A DNA stretch of 64,000 nt from Nonomuraea turkmeniaca (GTDB lineage: Bacteria > Actinomycetota > Actinomycetes > Streptosporangiales > Streptosporangiaceae): assembly GCF_005889735.1 (NCBI RefSeq), contig NZ_VCKY01000028.1, positions 1-64,000 of the forward strand, in the 5' to 3' direction. Numbering within the stretch: position 1 is the stretch's first letter; every line of letters begins with the position of its first letter. Shown piece by piece: positions 50,628 to 58,792 of this stretch. The position numbers were made by a program, and so were the translations under genes. The notes under the pieces are model-generated. The model worked only from the letters and a program-made list of their open reading frames with translations, did not search any database and had not been told where the DNA came from.

Positions 50628-51748
50628 CCGGCCACCTCCGCGTGCCCGCGCGGGAGCCGTACCGAGACCTGGAAGCCCCGGCCCGAAGGGGCGAGCCCGA
50701 ACGAGGCGTCCCCGCCGCACGCCGTGGCCCGTTCCCTGATGCCGATCAGGCCTTGGCCGCCCACCTGGCCCTGGCGCGGGCCGCGGCCGTCGTCCGTCAC
50801 GGTGACCCGCAGCGCGTCCTGCTCCCAAACGAGGCGAACCTCCGCCGCTCCCGCGCCGGCGTGCTTGACGACGTTGGTGAGCGACTCCTGGATGATGCGG
50901 TAGGCGGCGACCTCGACGTCGTGCGACAGCGGGAGCGGTGTGCCCGTCTCGGTGAGCGTCGCCTGGGCGACCCGGCCGACCAGCTCGGGGATGCGGTCCA
51001 GCGTGGGCTGCGGGTCACGTGACCCCTCCGGCTCCTTGAGCAGGCCGAGCATCCTGCGCAACTGCCCCATGGCGTCTCTGCCGCTGGCGGCGATCGCGTC
51101 GAACGCCGCCTCCGCGCGCTCCGGCCGGGTGCGTACGGCGAGCGGACCGGACTCCGCCTGGACCACCATCAGGCTGACCGCGTGGGCGAGGATGTCGTGC
51201 ATGTCCCTGGCGATCCTCGCACGCTCGTGCTGGGCCGCGCGCTCGGCGGCCAGTTCCCGCTCCCTTTCGAGCCGCATCGCCCGCTCCCGGAGCGCGAGCG
51301 ACTGCTGCTTGGTCAGGGCCGCCACCCGGCCCAGGGCGTAGGCCGCCACCCACGTCGCCAGCCCTCGCACGTACGTGTCCACAGACACCGATTGCATCAG
51401 TGTCCCCACCGCCGTGACGACGATGGTCACCAGCCGATGTGAGGAGGGCGACTGGTAGGCGACGGTGTAGACGGCGACCAGCCAGCCATACCAGATCGGC
51501 TGGTTCGGCCCGTTCCCCACGATGTCGTAGAAGGGGATCGCGGCCATGACGACGAACATCACCGTGAACGGGAACCGGCGCCGCAGCAGGACCGGCAGCG
51601 TGGCCGCGAGCACGGGCAGCAGGAGCGCGATCGGCCACTCCGGGTCGGCCGACGTGAACGGCGCGAGCTGCGCGGCGAGCACCGCGACGGTCAGCAGAAC
51701 ATCGACCAGGGCAGGCGGCAGCGCACGGAGCCGGTCCAAAAGCGCCAT
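50624..51748 (-). CDS. sensor histidine kinase (HisKA_3 family)
   Basis: 374 aa from ATG 51748 (MALLDRLRALPPALVDV). Five or six membrane helices span residues 12-150. The phosphoacceptor is in RARIARDMHDILAHAVSLMV; the ATP-binding domain has IIQESLTNVVKHAGAG (N box) and VTDDGRGPRQG with GLIGIRERA (G boxes). It would sense a membrane or envelope signal and phosphorylate the following regulator. Sequence to 51904 is open but lacks a start signal. Confidence 0.92.
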   Translation of the reverse strand: MALLDRLRALPPALVDVLLTVAVLAAQLAPFTSADPEWPIALLLPVLAATLPVLLRRRFPFTVMFVVMAAIPFYDIVGNGPNQPIWYGWLVAVYTVAYQSPSSHRLVTIVVTAVGTLMQSVSVDTYVRGLATWVAAYALGRVAALTKQQSLALRERAMRLERERELAAERAAQHERARIARDMHDILAHAVSLMVVQAESGPLAVRTRPERAEAAFDAIAASGRDAMGQLRRMLGLLKEPEGSRDPQPTLDRIPELVGRVAQATLTETGTPLPLSHDVEVAAYRIIQESLTNVVKHAGAGAAEVRLVWEQDALRVTVTDDGRGPRQGQVGGQGLIGIRERATACGGDASFGLAPSGRGFQVSVRLPRGHAEVAG

Positions 51749-51811
51749 GCATGATAAGAAACCACACCCGCTCGCCCGAGCACATCGCCAGCGCGGGGGA
51801 GATCGCGGTAC

Positions 51812-51837
51812 GCCTCTCCCTCGCCGGAAGGAGAGGC
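51812..51837. promoter_or_regulatory. inverted repeat in the divergent promoter of the two-component system
   Basis: GCCTCTCC (51812-51819) and GGAGAGGC (51830-51837) around a 10-base centre. It lies 64 bases from the kinase and 57 from the membrane gene and could be the response-regulator site or an untranslated-leader hairpin. Confidence 0.4.
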
Positions 51838-51893
51838 AGGATCGCCCCCGCCGGTGATCACACGCCCCTGCCCAGGAGCCGACCCTGTTCACT

Positions 51894-52475
51894 ATGAACC
51901 TCACTGCGAAGTCATTCGTCCTCGCTCCGTTCCTCGTCCTGGTCTACGGCCTCGTCCACATCCTCGACGGGCTCGACGGCACCTACGGGCCCGGCCTCGC
52001 GTGGACGGCGGGGCACCTCGCCTTCCTCGCCGCCTTGGCCCTGTTCGTGCCGCTCATCCTCGAACTCGCCCGCCGGTCGACGCACCGGCGGGCCGCCGCC
52101 GGGGTCGCCGTGTTCGCGCTCATCGGTGTCGCGGCGGGGGCCGTGCAGTTCGGCATCGACGTGGTCGTCGGGTTTCTCGCGGCGGACCGGGCGGAGATGG
52201 GCACGCTCTTCGACCGGGTCCAGGAGGTCCCGGGCGTGATGCCCGCCGTCTACACCGTCGTGCCGGCGTTCTTCTACGTCGGCCTGGTCGTCCTCGTCGT
52301 CATGCAGGCCGTCGCCGGGCGGATCGGCTGGTGGAGCCCTGCGCTCGTGGCGCTCGGCGTCGGCGTCGTGGTCGCCAGCAAGGATCTCCTGACGCTCAGC
52401 GCCCTGATCAACCTCGCGGGGCTCGCCCCGCTCGGCCGAGAGACCGGGCGGCGCGAGCGTGTCAGCCTCTCCTGA
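51894..52475 (+). CDS. polytopic membrane protein divergent from a two-component system
   Basis: 193 aa with about five helices (about 8-24, 36-58, 68-95, 115-140, 145-165). The opening FVLAPFLVLVYGLVHILDGL and conserved acids in helix 1 do not place it in a family I know. Divergence from the kinase-regulator pair suggests it is the regulated target, perhaps a stress protein. Confidence 0.8.
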   Translation: MNLTAKSFVLAPFLVLVYGLVHILDGLDGTYGPGLAWTAGHLAFLAALALFVPLILELARRSTHRRAAAGVAVFALIGVAAGAVQFGIDVVVGFLAADRAEMGTLFDRVQEVPGVMPAVYTVVPAFFYVGLVVLVVMQAVAGRIGWWSPALVALGVGVVVASKDLLTLSALINLAGLAPLGRETGRRERVSLS

Positions 52476-52686
52476 TGCCGGCGAGGCCATCGTCCGCATG
52501 GCGTCCCGTCGCGGCCAGGACAGACGAGTGTTCTCTGTTCATGTATATGACGTTACGCAATGATGTCAGGACAAATTCTTGACTCGATCATTGCTGACCA
52601 TGCATGCTTCAGCACATCGCCGATGACCTGACCAGCGCCAGGCTACGGCGAGTGACGACCCAACGACGTGAATGGACAGGACGCGC

Positions 52687-53715
52687 ATGCGCATCGGGCT
52701 CGCCGGCGTGGGAAGGATCGGCGCTTTCCACGCCAAGACTCTGGCCGCTCTCGACTACGTCGACGAATTGGTCGTGACCGACGCCGATACCGGAGCCGCG
52801 GAGCGCGTCGCAGCCGGGCTCGGCCTCCAGGTGGCCCCGGACGCCGAGGCGCTGCTGGCCTCCGGGGTCGACGGCTTCGTGATCGCCACCGCCACGCCGG
52901 GGCACGCGCCGCTGCTGCGCCTGGCCCTCGCCGCCGGAGTGCCGGCCTTCTGCGAGAAGCCCGTGGCCGCGACCCTGAAAGAGACGATCGAGCTGGCCGA
53001 GCTCGTCGCCGCGACCGGCGTGCCGGTGCACGTCGGCTTCCAGCGCCGCTTCGACGCCGGATACCGGCGCGCGCAGGCCGCGGTCGCCTCGGGCGAGCTC
53101 GGGTTCGTGCACACCATCCGGGCCGGCACCCACGACCAGGCTCCGCCGCACGCGTCCTACATCCCGACCTCCGGCGGCATCTTCCGCGACTGCAACGTGC
53201 ACGACTTCGACATCCTGCGCTTCGTCAGCGGCCGCGAGGTGGCCACCGTCTACGCCACTGGCGGCAACAAGGGCGCGGCGTTCTTCGCCGAGGCCGGCGA
53301 CGTCGACACCGGCGGCGCCCTGCTGACCCTGGACGACGGCACGATCGTGCTGGTCTCGTCGACCCGCTACAACGGTGGCGGCCATGACGTGCGCATGGAG
53401 GTCCACGGCGAGAAGGGCACGATCGCCGTCGGCCTGGACCACTCGCTGGCGATGCGCTCGGCGGAGGAGGGCGTCGACTTCCCGCGCGGCCCGCAGAAGT
53501 GGTCGTTCATGGAGCGGTTCCTGCCGGCGTACCAGGCCGAGCTCGCCGCCTTCGCCGACGTCGCCCGCGGCGAGCAGCCCTCGCCCTGCACCGTACGCGA
53601 CGCGCTCGAGGCCTTCCGCATCGCCGAGGCGTGCGAGCTGTCCAGGGCCGAGCGCCGGCCCGTCGCCCTTTCCGAAATCGAGGGGTCCCAGATCGGGGGG
53701 ATCCACACGACATGA
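52687..53715 (+). CDS. iolG: Gfo/Idh/MocA oxidoreductase, inositol 2-dehydrogenase-like
   Basis: 342 aa from ATG 52687 with AGGA seven bases upstream. Rossmann loop GLAGVGRIGAFHAKTL, FCEKPVAATL (catalytic Lys) and DCNVHDFDILRFVSGRE (substrate domain, His near D) are typical of IolG. It oxidises myo-inositol to scyllo-inosose with NAD. The following gene started in a 4-base overlap but is now a fused remnant, so the catabolic operon is broken. The 5-prime region has TTGACT at 52577-52582 as a possible promoter element. Confidence 0.88.
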   Translation: MRIGLAGVGRIGAFHAKTLAALDYVDELVVTDADTGAAERVAAGLGLQVAPDAEALLASGVDGFVIATATPGHAPLLRLALAAGVPAFCEKPVAATLKETIELAELVAATGVPVHVGFQRRFDAGYRRAQAAVASGELGFVHTIRAGTHDQAPPHASYIPTSGGIFRDCNVHDFDILRFVSGREVATVYATGGNKGAAFFAEAGDVDTGGALLTLDDGTIVLVSSTRYNGGGHDVRMEVHGEKGTIAVGLDHSLAMRSAEEGVDFPRGPQKWSFMERFLPAYQAELAAFADVARGEQPSPCTVRDALEAFRIAEACELSRAERRPVALSEIEGSQIGGIHTT

Positions 53716-53975
53716 CGACCACACCCGTGGCAGGCCGCATCGCCGGGGCGCCCATTTCGTCGGGGCGGACGGCCGGGTGCACAACCTGCTCGATCCGGAC
53801 CCGACCATCACCTCCATCCACATCGCCGCCGGGCTGGGCGCCACCAGCCAGCACACCTGGCTGAAACTGCCCGTGGTCGAGGAGCTGGAACGCGTCATGG
53901 ACGCCACCACGCTGCCGACCCTGCTGCTGGGCGGCGACCCCACCGCATCGCCCACGTACCGAAGGAGCGCGCAGC
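53712..53975 (+). pseudogene. deletion-fused remnants of two inositol catabolic genes
   Basis: ATG 53712 overlaps the IolG stop. The first 16 codons, MTTTPVAGRIAGAPIS, match the start of sugar-phosphate isomerase/inosose dehydratase-type proteins of inositol operons. After about 53757 the homology jumps, in another frame, to FVGADGRVHNLLDPDPTITS, IHIAAGLGATSQHTWLKLPV and TTLPTLLLGGDP, the C-terminal part of a Cgl0159-type aldolase-fold protein of the same pathway. Several genes must have been lost between. Neither product is made. Confidence 0.72.
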
Positions 53976-53977
53976 GG

Positions 53978-54325
53978 TCAGGCGACGGTCGTCCGGATGA
54001 GGGAAGCGAGTGCGGAGCGGCTCTGCTGGAGCGTCGAGATCCGGGAGTCCAGCTCGCTCATCTGCTCGTCCAGGTAGGCGCGGACGCACGGGTGCAGGTC
54101 GGCCAGGCTCGGGCCCTCGACGCAGGGGAGGATCTCGCGGATCAGGTGCGTGGGCAGCCCCGCCGCGAGCAGCCCCCGGATGTTGCGGACGGTGGCGGGC
54201 GAGTCGTCGGCGTACCGGCGGTGCCCTCCGGCGCTGCGCTCCGAGCTCAGCAGCTCCTGCTCCTCGTAGTAACGCAGCATGCGGGGGCTGACCCCGGTCT
54301 CCCGTGCCAGATCACCGATCCTCAT
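53978..54325 (-). CDS. MerR family transcriptional regulator
   Basis: 115 aa. MRIGDLARETGVSPRMLRYY is the canonical HTH; EEQELLSSERSAGGHRRYAD completes the wing. A coiled coil (EQMSELDSRISTLQQSRSAL) allows dimers; there is one Cys pair spaced far apart (ILPCVEG, LHPCVRA), so metal or redox sensing is possible but unproven. It is divergent from the aldo/keto reductase 59 bases away, its probable target. Its stop is just downstream of the inositol remnant. Confidence 0.9.
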   Translation of the reverse strand: MRIGDLARETGVSPRMLRYYEEQELLSSERSAGGHRRYADDSPATVRNIRGLLAAGLPTHLIREILPCVEGPSLADLHPCVRAYLDEQMSELDSRISTLQQSRSALASLIRTTVA

Positions 54326-54384
54326 GTGACGTCCCTCACAAACCCTTGAATCTCACATCGGCGGCAAATTCTACGGTCTTGCCC

Positions 54385-55278
54385 ATGAGCGAGAACCTGA
54401 TCGAAACCAACCACGACAACATCCTGCTGGGCGGGGATCTTCCGGTGCGCCGGATCGGCTACGGGGCCATGCGACTGGCGGACGGCCCGGACTCGCCCCG
54501 CGGGGCCGAGGCGCACATCTGGCGGCCCCCGGCCGACCGGGCTGCCGCGATCGCGGTGCTCCGCCGGGCAGTGGACTTGGGCGTCAACCTCATCGACACC
54601 GCCGACGCGTACACGCTGGGCGGCGGTGAGGAGCTGGTCGCCGAGGCGCTGCACCCCTACCGCGACGGCGTGGCCGTCGCGACCAAGGTCGGCGTGGTCC
54701 GGCCGTCCCCCACCGAGTGGGTGCCGCTCGGCCACCCCGCCTACCTGCGGCAGCAGGCCGAGCTGAGCCTGCGCCGCCTCCGCGTCGACCGCATCGACCT
54801 GCTCCAGTTGCACCGCATCGATCCGGACGTCCCGCTCGCCGACCAGATCGGGGCGCTCAAGCGCCTGAGGGACGAGGGCAAGGTGCGTCACATCGGCCTG
54901 TCGGAGGCGTCGGTGGAGCAGCTCCGCGAGGCCGCCGAGATCGTCCCGATCGTCAGCGTCCAGAACATGTACAACCTGGTCACCCGGCAGCACGAGCCGG
55001 TCGTCGACTACGCGGCGGCCAACGGGATCGTGTTCATCCCGTTCTTCCCGGTCGCGATGGGTGACCACGCGAGGCCGGACGGCCCGGTCGCGGCGGTGGC
55101 GCGGGAGGTCGGCGCGACCTCGGCGCAGGCGGCGCTGGCCTGGCTGCTGCACCGCTCGCCGACCATCGTCCCCATCCCAGGAACGACCTCTCCGGCGCAC
55201 CTGGAGGAGAACCTCGCCGCGCTGGAACTCGTGCTGACCGGCGACCAGTTCGCCCGGCTGGACCGAGCCGGCCGGTAA
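54385..55278 (+). CDS. aldo/keto reductase
   Basis: 297 aa from ATG 54385 (MSENLIETNHDN). Catalytic residues: Asp-Tyr in NLIDTADAYTLGGGEELVAE, Lys in VAVATKVGVV, and His in IDLLQLHRIDPDVP. GLSEASVEQL and PIPGTTSPAHLEENLAAL form the cofactor region. It reduces carbonyls with NADPH in the cytoplasm. Likely controlled by the divergent MerR regulator. Confidence 0.92.
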   Translation: MSENLIETNHDNILLGGDLPVRRIGYGAMRLADGPDSPRGAEAHIWRPPADRAAAIAVLRRAVDLGVNLIDTADAYTLGGGEELVAEALHPYRDGVAVATKVGVVRPSPTEWVPLGHPAYLRQQAELSLRRLRVDRIDLLQLHRIDPDVPLADQIGALKRLRDEGKVRHIGLSEASVEQLREAAEIVPIVSVQNMYNLVTRQHEPVVDYAAANGIVFIPFFPVAMGDHARPDGPVAAVAREVGATSAQAALAWLLHRSPTIVPIPGTTSPAHLEENLAALELVLTGDQFARLDRAGR

Positions 55279-55299
55279 CGTCCTTCGGGCGGTAGGCTG

Positions 55300-55322
55300 T
55301 GAACAAAAAACCAATCTGTTCA
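55300..55322. promoter_or_regulatory. operator-like inverted repeat before a tetR gene
   Basis: TGAACA and TGTTCA with an 11-base A/T-rich spacer, 12 bases before ATG 55335. Probably the autorepression site of the TetR protein. Confidence 0.45.
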
Positions 55323-55334
55323 TATGGAGACAGC

Positions 55335-55937
55335 ATGCCGCCGGCGTTCTCCGAGGAGGAGCGGGCACGGATCACCGAGCAGTTGCTCGACACCGCCACC
55401 CGCCTCTTCTCGACCCAGGGCCTGCGCAAGACGTCCCTGGACGAGTTGACCGCTCCCGCGGGCATCGCCAAGTCCTCGCTGTACGCGTTCTTCGACTCCA
55501 AGGAGGACCTGTACTTCGAGGCCTTGCTGCGGCAGACCGAGCGGGTGCGGCGGCGGGTGATCGAGGAAGGGCTCAACCGCGGCGCCGACACCCGCGACGC
55601 GCTACGGCGCTTCCTGCGTGCCGCGGTCGCCGAGCTCGACACCAACCCGCTCTACCGGCGGCTGACGTCCCACCCGCAGGAGATGGCCGCGGTCGCCGCC
55701 AAGCTCACCCCCGAGCGCATGGCCGCCGCCGAGGGCGGCCCCATGGCGGACCTGCTCCGATTCCTCGGCACCCATCTGGACGGCGACCCGCGGGTCCTGC
55801 TGGGCGTGCTGCGCGCGGTCCTGCTGACCCCGCTGCACGCCGACCACTTGGGCGCCGACATCTACCCGGCGGTGATGGACCGCCTGATCGACGCGGTGAC
55901 AGAAGGGATCACGTCATGGTCAACCACCACGGGCTGA
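55335..55937 (+). CDS. TetR family transcriptional regulator, 3-prime end altered by an IS
   Basis: 200 aa. HTH: RKTSLDELTAPAGIAKSSLY then AFFDSKEDLYFEALL. GGAGA precedes ATG 55335. The final codons (SWSTTTG) overlap the end of the TnpB element, so the native C-terminus has been replaced by a few residues from the element; the ligand domain is otherwise whole, and function may remain. It was probably once directly upstream of the hydrolase now at 57287. Confidence 0.87.
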   Translation: MPPAFSEEERARITEQLLDTATRLFSTQGLRKTSLDELTAPAGIAKSSLYAFFDSKEDLYFEALLRQTERVRRRVIEEGLNRGADTRDALRRFLRAAVAELDTNPLYRRLTSHPQEMAAVAAKLTPERMAAAEGGPMADLLRFLGTHLDGDPRVLLGVLRAVLLTPLHADHLGADIYPAVMDRLIDAVTEGITSWSTTTG

Positions 55938-56080
55938 GGCCAGTGGTTTGCTCTCACGGTCCCGTCTGGCTGAAGGGAGGCCGGTAGCGTGCGGCTGGTT
56001 GACAGCAGCCCAGCCCGCAACGCCGCGTACGGCGATGTTGCGGGCCGCGATGTGGTCGGCGTGCCCAGCGAGGCCACACC
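55912..56080 (-). ncRNA. predicted omega RNA (reRNA) of the TnpB element
   Basis: TnpB guide RNAs come from the 3-prime end of tnpB and the element's right end, with the guide taken from flanking DNA. Here the right-end hairpin (55927-55946) is in that position, and the guide would read into the minus strand of tetR below about 55915. Borders are predicted, not seen. Confidence 0.4.
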
Positions 56081-57149
56081 CGGTGCAGGCGAACCGGCCT
56101 CGCGCCGACCGGTTCGCTCTGGAGACGCACCCGCAGTCGGGACAGACCTGGGAGGTGTAGGCGGGGTCGACCAGGAGGAAGGCGACCCCGGCCCGCGCGG
56201 CCTTGTAGCGGGTGAACTCGATCATCTGGGCGAAGGCCCAGCCGTGCAGGGTGCGCCGCTGGAGCCGGTGAGCCCTTACCCGGCTGCGGATGCCCTGGAG
56301 ATCCTCCAAGGCGACGCCGCGGCCGGTGCGTTCGGCTTCGCGCACCACGTGTTTGCTGATTTGGTGGTTGACGTCGGTCATCATCCGGTGCTCACGCCCG
56401 GACAGGCGGCGCAGCACCCGCCGCGCCGAAGAGGTGCCCTTCTTCTGCAGGCGGCGGCGCTGCCGATACCTGCGCTCCCGCAGGCTGCGCACATGCCCGT
56501 TGCCGTGGATCGGACCAGGCAGGGCAGGGCCGGGCAGCACTGCGCCGTCGTTGGTGACGGCCAGGTTGGCCACCCCTTGGTCCACGCCGAGGAAGCCGTT
56601 GGCCGGCTCGCGCACCCCCGGTTTGGGCAGGGTGACGGTGACCTGAAGCAGCCACACCCCGCGCCGGAAGATCAGGTCGGCCTCGCCGAGCGGCAGCGTG
56701 TCCACGGCCTTGAGATCCTCCGGTCGGCCGGTGTAGGGCACGGTGACGCGGCCGGAGAGGGTCCACAGCGACACGGTGCGGGCATCACGGTTCCAACTCA
56801 TCAGACGCGCGTCATAGGGGACCGCACCGTACGGGCGGAACACATGAGCCCGCTTCTTGGTGGCGCGCCGGTTGGCATAGGCACCAGACACTCGGGCAAT
56901 CGCCCGCACCGCCGCCTGCGCACCCAGCCCGGCGAACTGCGCGCGCACCGCGTAGTAGGCCAGCCGGTGCAGCTCCACCACGGCGAAGATGTGCTGCTGC
57001 CAGGCCAACCGGGAGACGAAGCTCGCCGCCTCATTGCACACCCGCACTGCCGCGGACAGGGCATCCGCCTGGGCGAGGGTGGGCGCAAGCCGGAGCTGCA
57101 CTACCGAGGGCAGGCCGTGCCGTTTGGTGGCGGAGCGGCGGATCGCCAT
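55920..57149 (-). CDS. tnpB: TnpB, RNA-guided nuclease of an IS200/IS605 element
   Basis: 409 aa from ATG 57149, with AGGAGG six bases upstream. The RuvC residues are intact: Asp in FLGVDQGVANLAV, Glu in GVALEDLQGIRS and Asp in GHADHIAARNIA. The zinc finger is CPDCGCVSRANRS...CTGC with four Cys. The basic middle RRYRQRRRLQKKGTSSARR contacts RNA/DNA. The protein looks able to cut DNA next to a target motif using the omega RNA. It lacks a TnpA partner in the window, so it could move only with help in trans. Confidence 0.92.
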   Translation of the reverse strand: MAIRRSATKRHGLPSVVQLRLAPTLAQADALSAAVRVCNEAASFVSRLAWQQHIFAVVELHRLAYYAVRAQFAGLGAQAAVRAIARVSGAYANRRATKKRAHVFRPYGAVPYDARLMSWNRDARTVSLWTLSGRVTVPYTGRPEDLKAVDTLPLGEADLIFRRGVWLLQVTVTLPKPGVREPANGFLGVDQGVANLAVTNDGAVLPGPALPGPIHGNGHVRSLRERRYRQRRRLQKKGTSSARRVLRRLSGREHRMMTDVNHQISKHVVREAERTGRGVALEDLQGIRSRVRAHRLQRRTLHGWAFAQMIEFTRYKAARAGVAFLLVDPAYTSQVCPDCGCVSRANRSARGRFACTGCGLAGHADHIAARNIAVRGVAGWAAVNQPHATGLPSARRDRESKPLASARGG

Positions 57150-57286
57150 CGCGCACCTCCTGTCTCCGTGCCTCACCTGCCGCACATATTACTGACTGTT
57201 ACCAATGTTTTCCATATTGTTTTCGAAAGGAGGGTGGCGCTTCCTTCCGGCCCTCAAGGGCAGGGTCTCTCCGCGCCACACTTCAG

Positions 57287-58045
57287 ATGAACGGGCTGCC
57301 GTACCTGTCGGCCGGTGCGGGACCACCGCTGGTCGTCCTGCTCTTCACCCCGCAGGCGGCCAACCCGACGGGCCTGGCCCGCTGGTCCACGATGCGGATG
57401 GTACGACCGTTCACCGAACACTTCACCGTCTACGTCGTCAACCGCCCACCCGGGCTGCCGCCGGCCACGACGATGGCCGAGCTCGCGGCCGTCCACGCGC
57501 GAGCGATCACCGCCACCTTCGACGGCCCGGTGAACATGCTGGCCATCTCCACCGGCGGCTCCATCGCCCTCCAACTCGCCGCCGACCATCCCGACCTGGT
57601 CGACCGCCTCGTCCTGGCGGGCACGGCCTGCACCCTGGGGCCGGTCGGCAAGCGGGCCCAGCGGGGCTACATCGAACGCGCCCGCCAAGGCAGGCGGCCG
57701 AGCCCCGCGCTGGCCGAGGTCGTCACCGAGTCGGCGATCGGCAGGAAACTGCTCAAGGGCCTGCTGTGGTTGTCGGACGGCGGCGGGAAGGATTACGCCG
57801 ACGCCGTCACCGTGCTCACCGCCGAGGACGGCTTCGGCCTGCGCGGGCGGCTGCACGACATCAAGGCGGCCACGCTGCTGATCCAGGGCGGCAAGGATCT
57901 CGTCTACCCGCTGGAACTGGCCCGGCAGACGGTTGAGGGCATCCCCGACGCCCAGCTCGTCGTCTATGCGGGCCGCGGCCACAGCGCCACCTTCACCGAC
58001 GAACGTTTCGCCCCCGACGCCCTGGCCTTCCTGGCAGACAGCTGA
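57287..58045 (+). CDS. alpha/beta hydrolase
   Basis: 252 aa. Nucleophile elbow AISTGGSIA (Ser), acid in LLIQGGKDLVYPLE and His in YAGRGHSATFTDE complete the triad. The N-terminus begins NGLPYLSAGAGPPLVVLLF almost at the first strand, so the TnpB element at 57285 may have removed a few N-terminal residues and the present ATG 57287 is a substitute. No ribosome site is close; GGAGG at 57230 is too far. Substrate unknown. Confidence 0.85.
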   Translation: MNGLPYLSAGAGPPLVVLLFTPQAANPTGLARWSTMRMVRPFTEHFTVYVVNRPPGLPPATTMAELAAVHARAITATFDGPVNMLAISTGGSIALQLAADHPDLVDRLVLAGTACTLGPVGKRAQRGYIERARQGRRPSPALAEVVTESAIGRKLLKGLLWLSDGGGKDYADAVTVLTAEDGFGLRGRLHDIKAATLLIQGGKDLVYPLELARQTVEGIPDAQLVVYAGRGHSATFTDERFAPDALAFLADS

Positions 58046-58057
58046 TCGACGCGGGCG

Positions 58058-58792
58058 CTACCGGTGGTCGGCGACGTGTTCGTCGAAGAAGGCGAACGTG
58101 CGCTGCCAGGCGTCGTCCGCCGCCGGCCGGACGAGGCCGTGCCGCAGCGGGAACAGCGCGAGCTTCGCGAGGGGGTGGTGGCCGTCGGTCATGAAGGAAT
58201 GCCCCGCGGCCGGGTAGATCTCGACGTCGTGCTCGATGCCGAGCGCCCGCATGTGCTCCTGCAGCCGCGTGCCGTGCGACCGGAAGCCCTGGTCGCGACC
58301 GCCGTACGAGCCCACGACCGGACACACGGCCTGGAGTTCGTCCCGGGCGCCGGGGACCGCGCCGTAATTCACCGATGCGGCTCGTACTCCAGGGGGCGTG
58401 CTCGCCGCGTACGCGAGGGCGAATCCACCGCCCATGCAGAACCCGATCACACCGAGCCGGCCGCCGTCGACGTCGTCGCGGTCGGCGAGCCACTGCCGGG
58501 TCGCGTCGATGTCGGCGGTCGGCCGCCCCGGCTTGCCGGTCACGAGTTGCTGCATGGCCCGCGCCAGGCACCCGATCCTGGTGCCGTGGCTGTACAGATC
58601 CGGCAGGACCGCCGCGTATCCATGCTCGGCGAACAGGTCCACCACCTCCAGCATGTCCGGTGCGACGCCGTAGATCTCGTGCACGACCACCGCCCCCGGC
58701 CATCCGCTCGCCGGCGGGGTCCCCTCCGGCAGCGCCACGGTCGCGGCCAGCGCACTGCCGTCCGGCAGGGGAATGCGCACATCGTGTCTCAT
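58058..58792 (-). CDS. dienelactone hydrolase family protein
   Basis: 244 aa. VVVHEIYGVAPDMLEVVDLF is the oxyanion strand, GVIGFCMGGGFALAYA the nucleophile elbow with Cys as in dienelactone hydrolase, Asp in SYGGRDQGF and His in YPAAGHSFMTD. It hydrolyses lactones or esters in the cytoplasm. ATG 58792 overlaps the acyltransferase stop by one base (TGATG), so they form an operon. Confidence 0.9.
   Translation of the reverse strand: MRHDVRIPLPDGSALAATVALPEGTPPASGWPGAVVVHEIYGVAPDMLEVVDLFAEHGYAAVLPDLYSHGTRIGCLARAMQQLVTGKPGRPTADIDATRQWLADRDDVDGGRLGVIGFCMGGGFALAYAASTPPGVRAASVNYGAVPGARDELQAVCPVVGSYGGRDQGFRSHGTRLQEHMRALGIEHDVEIYPAAGHSFMTDGHHPLAKLALFPLRHGLVRPAADDAWQRTFAFFDEHVADHR

Larger units (their letters stand above)
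55912..57285 (-). mobile_element. IS200/IS605-type element carrying only tnpB
   Basis: No TnpA (Y1 transposase) is present. The left end, upstream of tnpB, has a compound hairpin: GTGGCGC (57234-57240) with GCGCCAC (57273-57279) and an inner GCCCT/AGGGC (57250-57261). The right end has a hairpin at 55927-55946 (CCAC/GTGG, GGC/GCC). Exact borders are estimates. The element separates a tetR and a hydrolase gene. Confidence 0.6.

Noticed and set aside
55920-57149. TnpB as a Cas12 effector
   Set aside because: About 409 aa with IS605-type ends and no CRISPR array; it fits a transposon-borne TnpB.
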